DNA of 32,472 bases from Planctomycetes bacterium UBA7888 (GCA_002500505.1 DLRM01000057.1:1-32472), one strand, 5' to 3'; shown: positions 22,873 through 31,761, counted from the first letter of the stretch. Program-made: numbers and translations. Notes: generated from the sequence alone by a model not told the origin.

Positions 22873-24714
22873 TTGGCCCGTAATAACGGAATCTTTGCCA
22901 CCATTAATCGGCTTCTCCCATACCTAAGGCGGTATCGGAAGAAGGCCGTTTTGGTGGTGTTGTTGGGCGCAGTTGCCGCGATTGGCTCTAAAGCCAATAT
23001 TGCTCTCCTTAAACCACTGGTGAATTTACTGTTCCCGGTTTCCACGGAAGTGGAGGCAGTGGGACTTTCGGCACTGGACCGCTTCGATGCCTGGTTGAGC
23101 ACTGAGCTTGCAGGCCTGGACTTTTTCGGATGGGGAGAACAAGCAAGTTCGATTCTTGTCCTCGGAGGAGCGCTCATTGTTTCGGCCCTTCTCTTTGCAC
23201 TTATTCAATATGTTTTCATTCGCCTTTCCCGCATGCTAGGTGTGTGGTTGGTCACGGACTTGCGCCAAGATTTGGCAGAACATGTTTTGCGATTAGATAT
23301 GAGCTTTCACTCCAAGCGTCGCTTGGGTGACTTGCTTTCTCGATTGACGGCTGATGTCGGAACCAGCCTTAGGATTCTTCTTCTCATTGTGGAAGAAATC
23401 ATTCAGGAGCCGTTCAATATTTTGGCGGCCTTCACCATGGCATGGTTTGCTGCTCCCCAAGCAACTCTTGGGATGCTGTTTTTCATCCCACTTCTTGCCT
23501 GGCCCGTCATCAAGTTGGGCCCTAAAATTCGAGAGCGAAGTGCGCAATCTCAAGCGAGGCTTGGGGACACAACCCAATCCTTGACTCAGATGTTCTCAGG
23601 TATTCGCGTAGTGAAAGCCTTCCGAATGGAAGACCGTGAGGCCGAAGAATTCCATAAGGCCAACCAAGCATTCGTAAAGCAAACGGAGCGCATGGTTCGG
23701 ACTCAAGCCTTTAGCCTGGCTGTTACCAACTTTCTTAGTCATGGTGGCGTTGGAATTTTGATTGCGGTGATTGCTCTTGTGAATCTGTGGCATCCTCTAT
23801 TTAGGGATGCTGGTTCAATGACGGCATTTTTTGCCGCAATTGCCATTATGTTCAATGGCGTGAAGCGTCTGTCAAAGGCACTTTCTATTGTTTACACATC
23901 GATGGGAGCCACCGAGCGGGTTTTTGAGGTATTTGACCTTAAAACCGCCCTTGCGGACTCTCCAAATCCAGCTCCCTTTAATGGTTTGCAGGAGCATGTG
24001 GCGTTTGAAGGCGTTGGTTTTAAGTATGGAAGTGGTGAGCCCCAAGCCCTGTCCGAAATCCGCTTTTCAGTTCCGCGGGGCTCGACCTTAGCGTTGGTTG
24101 GTGCTTCGGGTGCTGGTAAGACCACTCTCTTGGATTTGGTCGCTCGTTTTTACGACCCTACCCAGGGGAAAGTTCTCGTGGATGGCCAAGATTTGAAAGG
24201 AATAGCTCTTTCGGATTGGTTGGATCGGATTGCAGTGGTAAGCCAAAGCCCCTTCCTGTTCCAGACAAGCCTTCGAGAAAACATTCGTTATGGAAGACCC
24301 GGTTCAACTGACGAGGAAGTGGAAGCCGCTTGCGAGGCTGCCAACCTTGGGGATTTTTTGCACACCCTGCCGGATGGCTTGGATACTGAAGTAGGGGAAG
24401 GCGGCGCTCGACTGAGTGGCGGTCAAGCCCAACGCGTCACTATTGCTCGAGCCATTTTGAAGAACCCTGATGTATTGTTGCTTGATGAAGCCACAAGCGC
24501 TTTGGACTCTGAATCCGAGCGACGCGTCCAGGCTGCCTTGGAAAACTTAATGGAAGGACGAACAACTTTTGCGATTGCTCACCGCTTGAGCACGATTCGT
24601 GCTGCCGACCGAATTTTGGTCCTCGCCGACGGGAAAGTAATCGAAGATGGAACCCACGACTCACTCGTCGGGGATGGTGGTCACTACGCCCATCTCTGGG
24701 CGCTTCAAGCCTAG
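22873..24714 (+). CDS. ABC transporter, fused permease-ATPase (MsbA/ABCB type)
   Basis: A 613-residue half-transporter that should dimerise. The N-terminal membrane domain (about 1-340) has six hydrophobic stretches, including ones near 19-36, 90-115, 170-200 and 290-315. The ATPase domain has Walker A GASGAGKTT at 410-418, the Q-loop VSQSPFLFQ, the signature LSGGQAQR near 514-521, Walker B VLLLDEATSALD near 534-545 and the H-loop AIAHRLST. Family members export lipid A, lipids, peptides or drugs, and the substrate is not clear here. The start is TTG at 22873 with AGGAG at 22859-22863. The last 4 nt overlap the convergent ispF stop. Confidence 0.92.
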   Translation: MARNNGIFATINRLLPYLRRYRKKAVLVVLLGAVAAIGSKANIALLKPLVNLLFPVSTEVEAVGLSALDRFDAWLSTELAGLDFFGWGEQASSILVLGGALIVSALLFALIQYVFIRLSRMLGVWLVTDLRQDLAEHVLRLDMSFHSKRRLGDLLSRLTADVGTSLRILLLIVEEIIQEPFNILAAFTMAWFAAPQATLGMLFFIPLLAWPVIKLGPKIRERSAQSQARLGDTTQSLTQMFSGIRVVKAFRMEDREAEEFHKANQAFVKQTERMVRTQAFSLAVTNFLSHGGVGILIAVIALVNLWHPLFRDAGSMTAFFAAIAIMFNGVKRLSKALSIVYTSMGATERVFEVFDLKTALADSPNPAPFNGLQEHVAFEGVGFKYGSGEPQALSEIRFSVPRGSTLALVGASGAGKTTLLDLVARFYDPTQGKVLVDGQDLKGIALSDWLDRIAVVSQSPFLFQTSLRENIRYGRPGSTDEEVEAACEAANLGDFLHTLPDGLDTEVGEGGARLSGGQAQRVTIARAILKNPDVLLLDEATSALDSESERRVQAALENLMEGRTTFAIAHRLSTIRAADRILVLADGKVIEDGTHDSLVGDGGHYAHLWALQA

Positions 24715-25190
24715 TGTTTGAGTTGGACAATCGCGGTCACTTCGACTCGCCCTGTGTCTGCGCTTTCCGTTGTTTTGCCTTTGATGTTGACGAGTTCTGA
24801 TGAAATCACCAAGATTTCCGAAAGAAATTTGCGGATTTCTTGTCGTTGTGGGCTAATTTTTGGTTCATCGCACACGACAACGATGTCGCAGTTCACAATC
24901 CACCAATCCTCTTTTTCTAAAAGAGAAACCGTTTCTTTGAGAAAGGTGTCCGAGCTTACATCTTTCCATTGTGGATCTGTATCTGGGAATAAAGTGCCCA
25001 GATCATCCAAGCCGGCGGCACCTAAAAGTGCATCGCAAAGAGCATGGATGACCGCATCGCCATCGGAATGACCAACGGGGCCGACGGGGCAGTCTTCAAA
25101 AAGGACACCACCTAAACGGCAAGGGCGACCGGCTTCTAGGCGATGGGAGTCCATTCCTAGACCGACGCGGTAGGAGTAGTCAAGAGTCAT
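24711..25190 (-). CDS. ispF: 2-C-methyl-D-erythritol 2,4-cyclodiphosphate synthase
   Basis: A 159-residue protein of standard length. It converts CDP-ME 2-phosphate to MEcPP in the MEP route to isoprenoids. Metal ligands are visible in GLGMDSHRL (D14, H16) and GHSDGDAVIHALCDALLGA (H49). FPDTDP, a glycine-rich start and the C-terminal NIKGKTTE...GRVEVTAIVQL substrate loop agree with the family. The ATG overlaps the ispD stop by 4 nt, so ispD-ispF is a coupled operon, a very common arrangement. Confidence 0.96.
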   Translation of the reverse strand: MTLDYSYRVGLGMDSHRLEAGRPCRLGGVLFEDCPVGPVGHSDGDAVIHALCDALLGAAGLDDLGTLFPDTDPQWKDVSSDTFLKETVSLLEKEDWWIVNCDIVVVCDEPKISPQRQEIRKFLSEILVISSELVNIKGKTTESADTGRVEVTAIVQLKH

Positions 25191-25894
25191 GCGTTTGTGG
25201 GAGTGTTCCTTGCGGCAAGAATGTTTTGCGCAAGTTCGAGGTCCGATTCCGTTGTTATTTTAAAGTTGCTGGAAGGTGAGGGAACTAAAACAGGGTGATG
25301 CCCGGCGGCCTCTAGGAGCATGGCCTCGTCCGTTGGGGCGGAACCGTCCGCAGGCCATGCGTGGAAAGCCTCCAGCATGAGTTCGCGCTTGGCCGCTTGG
25401 GGAGTTTGGGCGCGCCACATACTTTCACGGGCAACCGTTTCCACGACTCGATGCTCAGGGCCCATTCGTTTTAGCGTGTCCGCAAGGGGCTCGGCGGCAA
25501 GCGCCGATCCGGATTCGTGAGCAAAATTCAAAACCTCCGAAACCGTTTCCGTTTCCAAAAGGGCCCTCGCTGTGTCATGAACAAAAACAAGTTTGCAGTT
25601 CGGGTCCGTGGCAAGACAGCCATTGCGGCTTGAGAGCCAACGTTCGGCTCCTCCATCCACCACTTTGTCCACGCTGAGCTTGTTTGGGGTTAGGTCCCAT
25701 TGCGATTCCAGCTCCTGCAGGGAGGGTGTGTCCATGACCAGAACAATCTGCTGAACCCGGACGCAGGCCTGAATCGCTCGAAGCGACCATGCCAAGAGAG
25801 GTTCGCCATGAAGCTCAATCAACGCCTTGTTCCCGCGGCCTAGTCGATTGCCTAGACCGGCGGCGAGCAGAACGGCAGCTGAATCGCGAGACAT
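25187..25894 (-). CDS. ispD: 2-C-methyl-D-erythritol 4-phosphate cytidylyltransferase
   Basis: A 235-residue cytidylyltransferase of the MEP pathway. AAVLLAAGLGNRLGRGNKALIEL (start of the nucleotide-binding loop, residues 6-28) carries the Arg and Lys expected for CTP binding. FVHDTARALL matches the conserved VHDAARP region with T and L substitutions. WRAQTPQAAKRELM and TDEAMLLEAAGHHPVLV match the WxxQTPQ and TDDAxxxE blocks, and ITTESDLELAQNIL matches the KIT..DL end. The ATG has no ribosome-binding site. A TAGAAT box lies exactly six C residues upstream, so a leaderless mRNA is likely. Confidence 0.95.
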   Translation of the reverse strand: MSRDSAAVLLAAGLGNRLGRGNKALIELHGEPLLAWSLRAIQACVRVQQIVLVMDTPSLQELESQWDLTPNKLSVDKVVDGGAERWLSSRNGCLATDPNCKLVFVHDTARALLETETVSEVLNFAHESGSALAAEPLADTLKRMGPEHRVVETVARESMWRAQTPQAAKRELMLEAFHAWPADGSAPTDEAMLLEAAGHHPVLVPSPSSNFKITTESDLELAQNILAARNTPTNA

Positions 25895-25922
25895 GGGGGG
25901 ATTCTACGGGTAGCATGGCACT
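25895..25922. promoter_or_regulatory. Divergent, apparently leaderless promoters of ispD and ruvC
   Basis: The 28-bp gap holds two -10 boxes, one per strand. For ispD (minus) TAGAAT at 25906-25901 is followed by six bases then ATG, with CTGCCA 17 bp upstream as a 4/6 -35. For ruvC (plus) TAGCAT at 25911-25916 is followed by six bases then ATG, with GAGACA 17 bp upstream (25888-25893), also 4/6. Neither gene has a Shine-Dalgarno site. The -35 boxes lie inside the opposite genes. Confidence 0.55.
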
Positions 25923-26462
25923 ATGGCAGCGCGGCGTATCCTTGGAATTGACCCTGGCACTCGGTTTGTGGGCTGGGGAGTCATTGAGGCATGCGGTGAT
26001 TCTGTCCGGCGGCTTGACTCTGGAACTTGGAGATTAGGGGAGCGAAATCCTCTTCTAGAGCGGTTGGTCCTCTTCCGCAAGAAGTTGGTCTGCGTTTTGG
26101 AGGAATGGAGTCCCACAGAAGTTGCTTTGGAGTCCGCTTTCATGGGGAAAAACGCACGCTCTGCCCTTCGTCTGGGCGAAGCGCGAGGAGTTGCCCTGGT
26201 GACCGTAGCCGAAGTGGGCATTCCCCTTATGGAAATTCCGCCAGCTCTTGTGAAGAGGCGTGTTGCAGGTGCCGGAAATGCTGGAAAAGAGATGATTGCC
26301 CATTTAGTGGCCGCACAAGTTGAAGGATGCGAGGATTTCGGGTCTTTGGACGAAAGCGACGCTCTAGCAGTTGCTCTTTGCGCTTTCCTGGAAAAATCAG
26401 GAAATATAGGGCATGATGGGGGTAGACGTCCGGTGCTTCCACCCGGCGCCGAACTTCAATAA
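25923..26462 (+). CDS. ruvC: Crossover junction endodeoxyribonuclease RuvC
   Basis: A 179-residue Holliday-junction resolvase that cuts paired strands of like polarity as part of RuvABC. The four acidic active-site residues are visible: D10 in GIDPGT, E70 in ALES, and D143/D146 in LDESDALAVAL. The FMGKNARSALRLGEARGV segment matches the conserved F-x-x-N-x-x-S-A/T-x-x-LGxARG region. No ruvA or ruvB is adjacent. It is the first gene of a plus-strand run, with the next gene 2 nt downstream. Confidence 0.95.
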   Translation: MAARRILGIDPGTRFVGWGVIEACGDSVRRLDSGTWRLGERNPLLERLVLFRKKLVCVLEEWSPTEVALESAFMGKNARSALRLGEARGVALVTVAEVGIPLMEIPPALVKRRVAGAGNAGKEMIAHLVAAQVEGCEDFGSLDESDALAVALCAFLEKSGNIGHDGGRRPVLPPGAELQ

Positions 26463-26464
26463 GC

Positions 26465-27202
26465 ATGAATCCACCTCCTAAGTCTCCGGCCACGGTCCGT
26501 ACCTTTCTCAAGAAGAATGTTGGTCTTTTGGAGCCCGGGTTGCGTTTGGAGGGGCAGCCCTTAGAGCTAGCAGAAGGAGTCTCTGTCGACTTGTGGGGCG
26601 TGGATGCGCTGGGTCGCCCGGTCCTGCTTTTTTTGGCCGCCACAATCAAACCCTCCCTTTTCAACGAAATCTTGGACGTCGTTTCAAGGTTTCAAGAAAC
26701 TCCTGATCGCTGGTTAGGCCGTTTCAGTTCTATTACCGATATTCGTGTGATGGTCGTGACGGAAAAATTCTCCGAGGATCTTCGGCGTCGAATGGAAGTC
26801 CTTGCTCGTGCGATTCCACTGCGAGTTTTGCAGCTTCGACTCCCCACCACGACCAAAGGTGTTCCCGAGGTTCTTCCCCTCCTTCCCGCTGGGAGGCCAG
26901 ACTTCTCTTTCTTAACACAAGACATTGAAGAGAAAACACGAGTCGCTGCTGGACGATTTCTTTCTGCACTGACTCATATTCGGCCAGCGTTCCAGGCCCA
27001 AGGTGCGCAATGGCCAATTTTGTTGACTGGTATTCATGGTCCGTTCGGCATTCTTTTTCAGAGCGATGGTAGGTTGAGTCTCTGTTGCAATCATGAGGGT
27101 GGTGAGGCAAAACGGATTGATTTAGTGGATGATTTGTCCGTGGATATAGCTCTCGATTGTTTAATGCGAGAGCAATGGGTTGCCGAAAACGAAGCGGCCT
27201 AA
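26465..27202 (+). CDS. Uncharacterised protein with degenerate nuclease-like (PD-(D/E)XK/NucS-like) N-terminus
   Basis: A 245-residue cytoplasmic protein with no signal or membrane segment. I do not recognise a named family. Residues 18-60 resemble the start of NucS/DUF91-type restriction-fold domains: LLEPGLRL, then VSVDLWGVDALGRPVLLFLA, which follows the hydrophobic-D-L-x-x-x-D-x-x-G-x-x-V pattern. The catalytic E-x-K strand that should follow reads LFLA, so the active site would be dead. The middle has helical LFNEILDVVSRFQE and a VMVVTEKFSEDLRRRM segment. It starts 2 nt after ruvC and is cotranscribed with it. A role in DNA processing is suggested by position only. Confidence 0.6.
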   Translation: MNPPPKSPATVRTFLKKNVGLLEPGLRLEGQPLELAEGVSVDLWGVDALGRPVLLFLAATIKPSLFNEILDVVSRFQETPDRWLGRFSSITDIRVMVVTEKFSEDLRRRMEVLARAIPLRVLQLRLPTTTKGVPEVLPLLPAGRPDFSFLTQDIEEKTRVAAGRFLSALTHIRPAFQAQGAQWPILLTGIHGPFGILFQSDGRLSLCCNHEGGEAKRIDLVDDLSVDIALDCLMREQWVAENEAA

Positions 27203-27254
27203 ATTCTCACGGAATTGAAGAGTAGCGCAAAGGCCCACGCTTCGTCTGTAGTAT

Positions 27255-27665
27255 GTGAATCCTGAAAAAGCCGTTGCTTGGGTCCTTCTTATTTGTGCTT
27301 TGCGCTCGGGCTGGGATTCTGTTCAGGATCCGGAACCCGATTGGGACGACCCGCAGTTGGGCATGGCAACCTGGCTCCCCGATTTGAATCGTTCCGGAGT
27401 AGCCGAGTTGGAATGCGTGCCGGGAACCGGGCCAGCTCGCGCAGAGCTGATTGTGAGGGAGCGGAAGCGCCTTGGTTTTCCTTTGAAACCGTCCAACTTG
27501 GCTCTCCTTCTTGGGGTTGGAGAGGGTTACGCCAACGGGGTTCAAAAATGGTATGCACGATTTACCCCCACAGTGGCAGGAAACTCGGAAGGGATACGCA
27601 AACGAAATCAAAAGGAATGGGCTCAGTCAAAACTTAGGGAAAAGCACTTAGAAAGGCGAAGGTAG
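27255..27665 (+). CDS. Small helix-hairpin-helix (ComEA-like) DNA-binding protein
   Basis: A 136-residue protein. Residues 42-100 read DLNRSGVAELECVPGTGP, then ARAELIVRERKRLGF and LLGVGEGYANGVQKWY. This is the ComEA-type double helix-hairpin-helix pattern (xLNxAxxxELxxLPGIGPxxAxxIvxxR) for non-specific DNA backbone binding. The N-terminus (about 5-17) is hydrophobic (AVAWVLLICAL) and could be a membrane anchor or signal, as in ComEA for DNA uptake. The C-terminus is basic. The start is GTG at 27255 with no clear ribosome-binding site. The stop TAG is part of the nadC -10-like box. Confidence 0.72.
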   Translation: MNPEKAVAWVLLICALRSGWDSVQDPEPDWDDPQLGMATWLPDLNRSGVAELECVPGTGPARAELIVRERKRLGFPLKPSNLALLLGVGEGYANGVQKWYARFTPTVAGNSEGIRKRNQKEWAQSKLREKHLERRR

Positions 27666-27674
27666 AATGGGCGG
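27663..27674 (+). promoter_or_regulatory. Putative leaderless -10 box for nadC
   Basis: TAGAAT (27663-27668) is followed by six bases then the nadC ATG at 27675, the same geometry as at ispD, ruvC and the asparaginase gene. The box includes the stop codon of the upstream gene. No -35 match is seen, and cotranscription with the upstream gene is also possible. Confidence 0.38.
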
Positions 27675-28529
27675 ATGGAAAGGGTGTCTGCCGACCTTGA
27701 GAGCGTTTCCCTTGTGCGCCGAGCGCTCGAGGAAGATCACGCAAGCCAAGATGCCACCAGCTTTGCGGTGGTACCCGAAGGTGTCCAAGCCCGCGGCCGG
27801 ATTGTTGTGCGCCAAACCGGTGTTTTGGCAGGAACTTCCTTGGCTGAGCTAGCTTTTTCCCTCTGTGATGACTCTATTGAACAAAAATGGTTGGCTGAGG
27901 ATGGCGACTCCGTTTCAGAGGACGAAGAAATCTTTAGTTGCTTGGGCCCAGCTCGGGCCTTGTTGGCTGCTGAACGCACGGCTTTAAACCTCCTTCAACA
28001 ACTCAGCGGAGTTGCAACGCTGACCGCCCGCCTTGTTTCCCGTGTTAAAGGGGAAATCCAAGTGCTAGATACTCGCAAAACGGTTCCTGGATTGCGCGAT
28101 GCCCAAAAAGCCGCAGTGCTTGCCGGTGGAGGCGTGAACCAGCGTCGAGATTTAGAAGATGAGTTACTTTTGAAAGAAAACCATTTTGCTCTTTCAAGCC
28201 TTAACTATGAAGAAACCGTTGCGCAAGCGGTATCTTCAGCGGGAGGGAAAACCGTTGGCGTAGAAGCGCAAAGCGAAGAACAAGCGCTCATGGCTCTCAA
28301 GCAAGGTGCCGCCTATATTCTCTTGGATAATTATTCGACAACCGAATTGCCCCTAGCAGTGACGAACATCCGCTCGGCTTTCCCGGGTGCAATCTTGGAA
28401 GCAAGCGGAGGGTTTGGAGAGCACAACATTGCCGAACTTTGCGGAAGCGGAGTGGATAGGGTTTCCATTGGCGCCACAACTCATTCAGTTTCCAGTTTAG
28501 ATTTATCCTTTTACTTGGAGGTTTTGTGA
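27675..28529 (+). CDS. nadC: Nicotinate-nucleotide pyrophosphorylase (quinolinate phosphoribosyltransferase)
   Basis: A 284-residue enzyme that forms nicotinate mononucleotide from quinolinate and PRPP in de novo NAD synthesis. Conserved blocks are ERTALNLLQQLSGVAT (100-115), LDTRKTVPGLR (131-141), GGGVNQRRDLEDELLLKENH (151-170), GVEAQSEEQA, LLDNYS and LEASGGFGEHNI, ending in GVDRVSIGATTHS. The phosphoribosyl and carboxylate contacts Arg and Lys are kept. The usual NHR is NQR here, a mild change in a residue near the substrate. nadA and nadB are not in the window. The last 4 nt overlap the VanZ-like gene. Confidence 0.95.
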   Translation: MERVSADLESVSLVRRALEEDHASQDATSFAVVPEGVQARGRIVVRQTGVLAGTSLAELAFSLCDDSIEQKWLAEDGDSVSEDEEIFSCLGPARALLAAERTALNLLQQLSGVATLTARLVSRVKGEIQVLDTRKTVPGLRDAQKAAVLAGGGVNQRRDLEDELLLKENHFALSSLNYEETVAQAVSSAGGKTVGVEAQSEEQALMALKQGAAYILLDNYSTTELPLAVTNIRSAFPGAILEASGGFGEHNIAELCGSGVDRVSIGATTHSVSSLDLSFYLEVL

Positions 28530-29032
28530 GCCCCACTTTATTTGCGGCTTTTGGAAAACTTTCCATTTTCCTTCGCCTTCCTTTGTTCTTGACGACTTGT
28601 GGGCTATTGGTTTGGGCCTCAAGCTATTCACCGAATATCTCATCCGGCCTGTGGTTTGCTCCTTGGTTTTATCAAATGGCTCATGCCCCTCTGTTTGGAA
28701 TATTTGCATTGAGCTTTTTGATTCTTCTCGGCTCAGAAGCTCCAACCAATGTTGCAGCTTGGGCGATGTCATTTTTTCTGGTATTACTTGCAGGAACTAT
28801 AGATGAATGGCACCAAAATTCCGTTTCCGGCCGAGCTTCGGATGTGCACGACATCCTGACCGATTTGTTGGGCGGTGTTGGGGCAATCTTGCTTGCACGG
28901 TGGGCAAATGAGGCTCCTTTGCGCTTGGCTGCCGGTATTCGACTCTTGACGCTACTCTTTCTCGTGCTAGCTGCTTGGGGTTGGTACAGCTACGACGCCG
29001 AGCCATGGCTCCTTCCTTGGTTAACAACATGA
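28526..29032 (+). CDS. VanZ-like family membrane protein
   Basis: A 168-residue membrane protein with hydrophobic segments near 13-32, 49-71, 74-92, 112-124 and 135-155. The VanZ motif is clear: GTIDEWHQNSVSGRASDVHDILTDLLGG, matching the DExxQxFxxxRxxxxxDxxxNxxG pattern. VanZ proteins affect glycopeptide susceptibility in enterococci, but most family members are uncharacterised. The start is GTG 28526 with GGAGG at 28517-28521, overlapping nadC by 4 nt. The stop overlaps the purB ATG (ATGA), so nadC-vanZ-purB is a coupled series. Confidence 0.85.
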   Translation: MSPTLFAAFGKLSIFLRLPLFLTTCGLLVWASSYSPNISSGLWFAPWFYQMAHAPLFGIFALSFLILLGSEAPTNVAAWAMSFFLVLLAGTIDEWHQNSVSGRASDVHDILTDLLGGVGAILLARWANEAPLRLAAGIRLLTLLFLVLAAWGWYSYDAEPWLLPWLTT

Positions 29033-30471
29033 CACAAGACTCTCACTCAACTTACTCTTCTCCCTTGGCTGTTCGTTATGCAAGCCAGGCCATGCAGGAG
29101 AACTTTTCTGCGCGTCGCAGATCCTTGGCTTGGAGGGACATGTGGATTGCCCTTGCGGATTGCGAACGCGAGTTGGGTTTGGATGTGACTGAGGAGCAAG
29201 TTGAAGAATTGCGCGCTGCGCGTGACGAAATTGACTTTGAACGCATTGCTGAGCTCGAAGCCGAACTTCGGCACGATGTTATGGCTCATGTTCACGCCTA
29301 CGGAGAAAAGGCGCCAAGCGCTAAGCCGATTATTCACTTGGGGGCCACGTCTTGTTTCGTTGCGGATGGTTCGGATTTAATTTTGATGAAGGAGGGACTT
29401 CGGATTTTACGCGCCAGATTGGTGGGTGTAATCCGTTCGCTGAATGAGTTCTGCCGCGAATGGCGTGAACAGCCTGTCCTTGGCTTTACACATTTTCAAC
29501 CTGCGCAACCCACGACGATGGGGAAGCGGGCAACTCTGTGGTTGCAAGACTTTTTATTAGATTTGGAGGAGGTTGAAGATGTCTTAGAGCGACTTCCTTT
29601 CCGTGGTGTAAAGGGGACTACCGGCACACAAGCCAGTTTTTTGCAGTTATTTGATGGTGACCACGAAAAGGTGCGCAAACTCGATCAATCTGTTGCCGGA
29701 AAAATGGGCTTTGGGCGCTCCATTCCGGTGTGTGGTCAGACCTATCCCCGAAAGTGGGATGGCATAGTATTGAATGCGGTTTCTGGGATTGCGGCCTCTG
29801 CGGCGAAATTTGCTGTGGACCTGCGCTTAATGGCGAACCGCCGGGAACTCGAAGAACCATTTGGAAAGAAACAAATTGGCTCCTCTGCGATGCCTTACAA
29901 GCGCAACCCCATGCGTTCCGAGCGAATTGGCGCTCTATCGCGTTATTTATTAAACCTAGCCCCGAATGCTTTGGACACCGCCTCCAATCAATGGTTGGAG
30001 CGAACTTTGGATGATTCTGCCAACCGTCGCATCGCGATTCCCGAGTCCTTCTTGGCAGCTGATGCAATCTTGCTCCTAGTTCAAGATGTGGCTTCAGGTT
30101 TGATTCCTTATCCCAAAGTCCTTCACGCAAATCTTGCAAAGGAAATGCCGTTTATGGCAACCGAGTCCATTTTGATGGCGGCAGTTCAAGCAGGAGGCGA
30201 CCGGCAAGATTTGCACGAGCGCATTCGGGTGCATTCCCACGAGGCGGCAGCCCGTGTCAAAATGGAAGACGGAGTCAATGACCTCTTAGACCGCATTCGC
30301 AATGACGAGGCTTTTTCTGCCGTCAGGGATACGCTCGATGATCTCGTTGACCCAAGTCACTTCGTGGGCCGTGCCCCGCAACAGGTTGACGAATTCATTG
30401 CAGAGGTTGTTGCGCCCATCCTTCGCGAACGTGCCACCGTGCAACCCCCGGAAGGTGGCGTAAAAGTTTGA
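29029..30471 (+). CDS. purB: Adenylosuccinate lyase
   Basis: About 480 residues from ATG 29029, which overlaps the preceding stop. The frame also extends to 28975 inside the VanZ gene, but the family starts near the SPLAVRYAS segment. It performs two fumarate eliminations in purine synthesis (SAICAR and adenylosuccinate). The fumarase-superfamily signature SSAMPYKRNPMRSERIG carries the catalytic Ser loop. HLGATSCFVADGSDL and GFTHFQPAQPTTMGKR are the other two conserved active-site blocks. The sequence is of the longer, animal-like PurB type rather than the short Bacillus type. Confidence 0.95.
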   Translation: MTQDSHSTYSSPLAVRYASQAMQENFSARRRSLAWRDMWIALADCERELGLDVTEEQVEELRAARDEIDFERIAELEAELRHDVMAHVHAYGEKAPSAKPIIHLGATSCFVADGSDLILMKEGLRILRARLVGVIRSLNEFCREWREQPVLGFTHFQPAQPTTMGKRATLWLQDFLLDLEEVEDVLERLPFRGVKGTTGTQASFLQLFDGDHEKVRKLDQSVAGKMGFGRSIPVCGQTYPRKWDGIVLNAVSGIAASAAKFAVDLRLMANRRELEEPFGKKQIGSSAMPYKRNPMRSERIGALSRYLLNLAPNALDTASNQWLERTLDDSANRRIAIPESFLAADAILLLVQDVASGLIPYPKVLHANLAKEMPFMATESILMAAVQAGGDRQDLHERIRVHSHEAAARVKMEDGVNDLLDRIRNDEAFSAVRDTLDDLVDPSHFVGRAPQQVDEFIAEVVAPILRERATVQPPEGGVKV

Positions 30472-30519
30472 TGGGGACCCGCTAAGGGATTCTCACACAT
30501 CGGACGCTAGAGCCCTTCC

Positions 30520-31752
30520 TTAGTTGACCTTCTCGCGACGCTGAACCGTTTTTGGAACGGGTTGTGTAGCCTCGGTGTAATGCACCCGCTGGGGGAAAGG
30601 CATTTCGATGTCATTGAGGTCAAAGGCAATCTTGAGTCGTTTGAGGAGTTCCCGCCGAATTCCCCACTGCTTTCCGGGGGACACTTTTAGGGAGAGCTTA
30701 AAACTGACTTCGGACTCACCAAGTGAATCTACTCCCAATACCGAAGGCTCCTCTAGCAACAATTCTTTCCAGTTCGGATCTTCAGCAAACTTGGCGAGCA
30801 CGCTCTCGATTACTTCGATGACCTCATCAGGGTCTTCACGATAGCCAGCGCCGATTGTGAACACGGTTTTAGAGAACCCATGGGTTTGATTGCTCACCCG
30901 TGAAATGCTTCCGTTAGGAATAAAGTGAAGGGTGCCGGAGCCATCGCGTAAAACAGTGACTCGCATCCCGAAGTTTTCAACAGTCCCAGAAATGCTCCCG
31001 TTGATAGAAATGACATCGCCGATTGCGAGTTGATTTTCTAGTAGCATAAAAAAACCAGAAACAAAGTCTTTGACCAATCCCTGGGAGCCAAGAGAAATCG
31101 CAATCCCGAATAAACCTAGAGCCGCAGCAAGGGCAGTAGTGTTTACTCCCAATTCGCCGAGGATGGCGATGATGCAAATAGACCAAAGAGCAATCGAGGC
31201 GGCCTTGCGAAAAACCAAGACCAAAGTTTCAGCTCTTTGAATGCGTTCATCGGAGTCCCCATGTTCGCCATCTTTGTTTGCGCGCTTGAGAATCGCACGA
31301 CCCGCATAATTGGCGAGCTGAAGGCCAATGGCCAACATCAGCAAAATTCCAAGAACAGGGGGGCCGTGAAACTGAAGCCAGAGCCAGATATTGGCTAGGC
31401 TCAGAAGGGAAGTTAATTCAGTTAGCCGCGCTTCATTTTCTTCCAAATTGAGATGTTCGCGATTGATTTCATGCCCTAATCGTTCGACATTTTTCCCAGA
31501 CTCGGTCGTGTCCGCACCGGAGGCCTTTGAAGCAGCGTTTGTTTTTTCAAGAATAAGAAGCCTGTCTTCAAGGTCAGCAATTAGGGCGTTGCTTTCTACG
31601 ATTGCACCTTGAAGGTAAAGAGCCTCCCCGCGCTCCGCATGGGGTAGCCATGCAGGTAATTCCGATATGGACAAACCGTTAGTAGTGGCGGAATCCTCTC
31701 CACCTTGAAGTGGCGAAAAGACAAGGAGAGTTGTGAGGAGGAGAGGGAACAT
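30520..31752 (-). CDS. MscS-family mechanosensitive ion channel
   Basis: A 410-residue protein with a signal-like N-terminus (1-16), then a periplasmic helical coiled-coil region (about 50-120) rich in Glu and Leu. Hydrophobic segments follow near 122-148 and 180-200, and the pore helix ALAAALGLFGIAISLGSQGLVKDFVSGFF lies near 208-236. The beta domain (AIGDVISINGSISGTVENFGMRVTVLR) and the C-terminal alpha/beta vestibule complete a MscS core. It opens under membrane tension to release solutes. The start ATG at 31752 has a TAGGCT box six bases upstream that includes the preceding gene's stop, and no Shine-Dalgarno site. Confidence 0.92.
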   Translation of the reverse strand: MFPLLLTTLLVFSPLQGGEDSATTNGLSISELPAWLPHAERGEALYLQGAIVESNALIADLEDRLLILEKTNAASKASGADTTESGKNVERLGHEINREHLNLEENEARLTELTSLLSLANIWLWLQFHGPPVLGILLMLAIGLQLANYAGRAILKRANKDGEHGDSDERIQRAETLVLVFRKAASIALWSICIIAILGELGVNTTALAAALGLFGIAISLGSQGLVKDFVSGFFMLLENQLAIGDVISINGSISGTVENFGMRVTVLRDGSGTLHFIPNGSISRVSNQTHGFSKTVFTIGAGYREDPDEVIEVIESVLAKFAEDPNWKELLLEEPSVLGVDSLGESEVSFKLSLKVSPGKQWGIRRELLKRLKIAFDLNDIEMPFPQRVHYTEATQPVPKTVQRREKVN

Positions 31753-31761
31753 GAAGAAAGC

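Noticed and set aside
30482..30520. CTAAGG and CCTTAG flanking the purB/MscS convergent gap as a terminator.
   Set aside because: A six-pair stem with a loop of over 20 nt and no T-run on either side.
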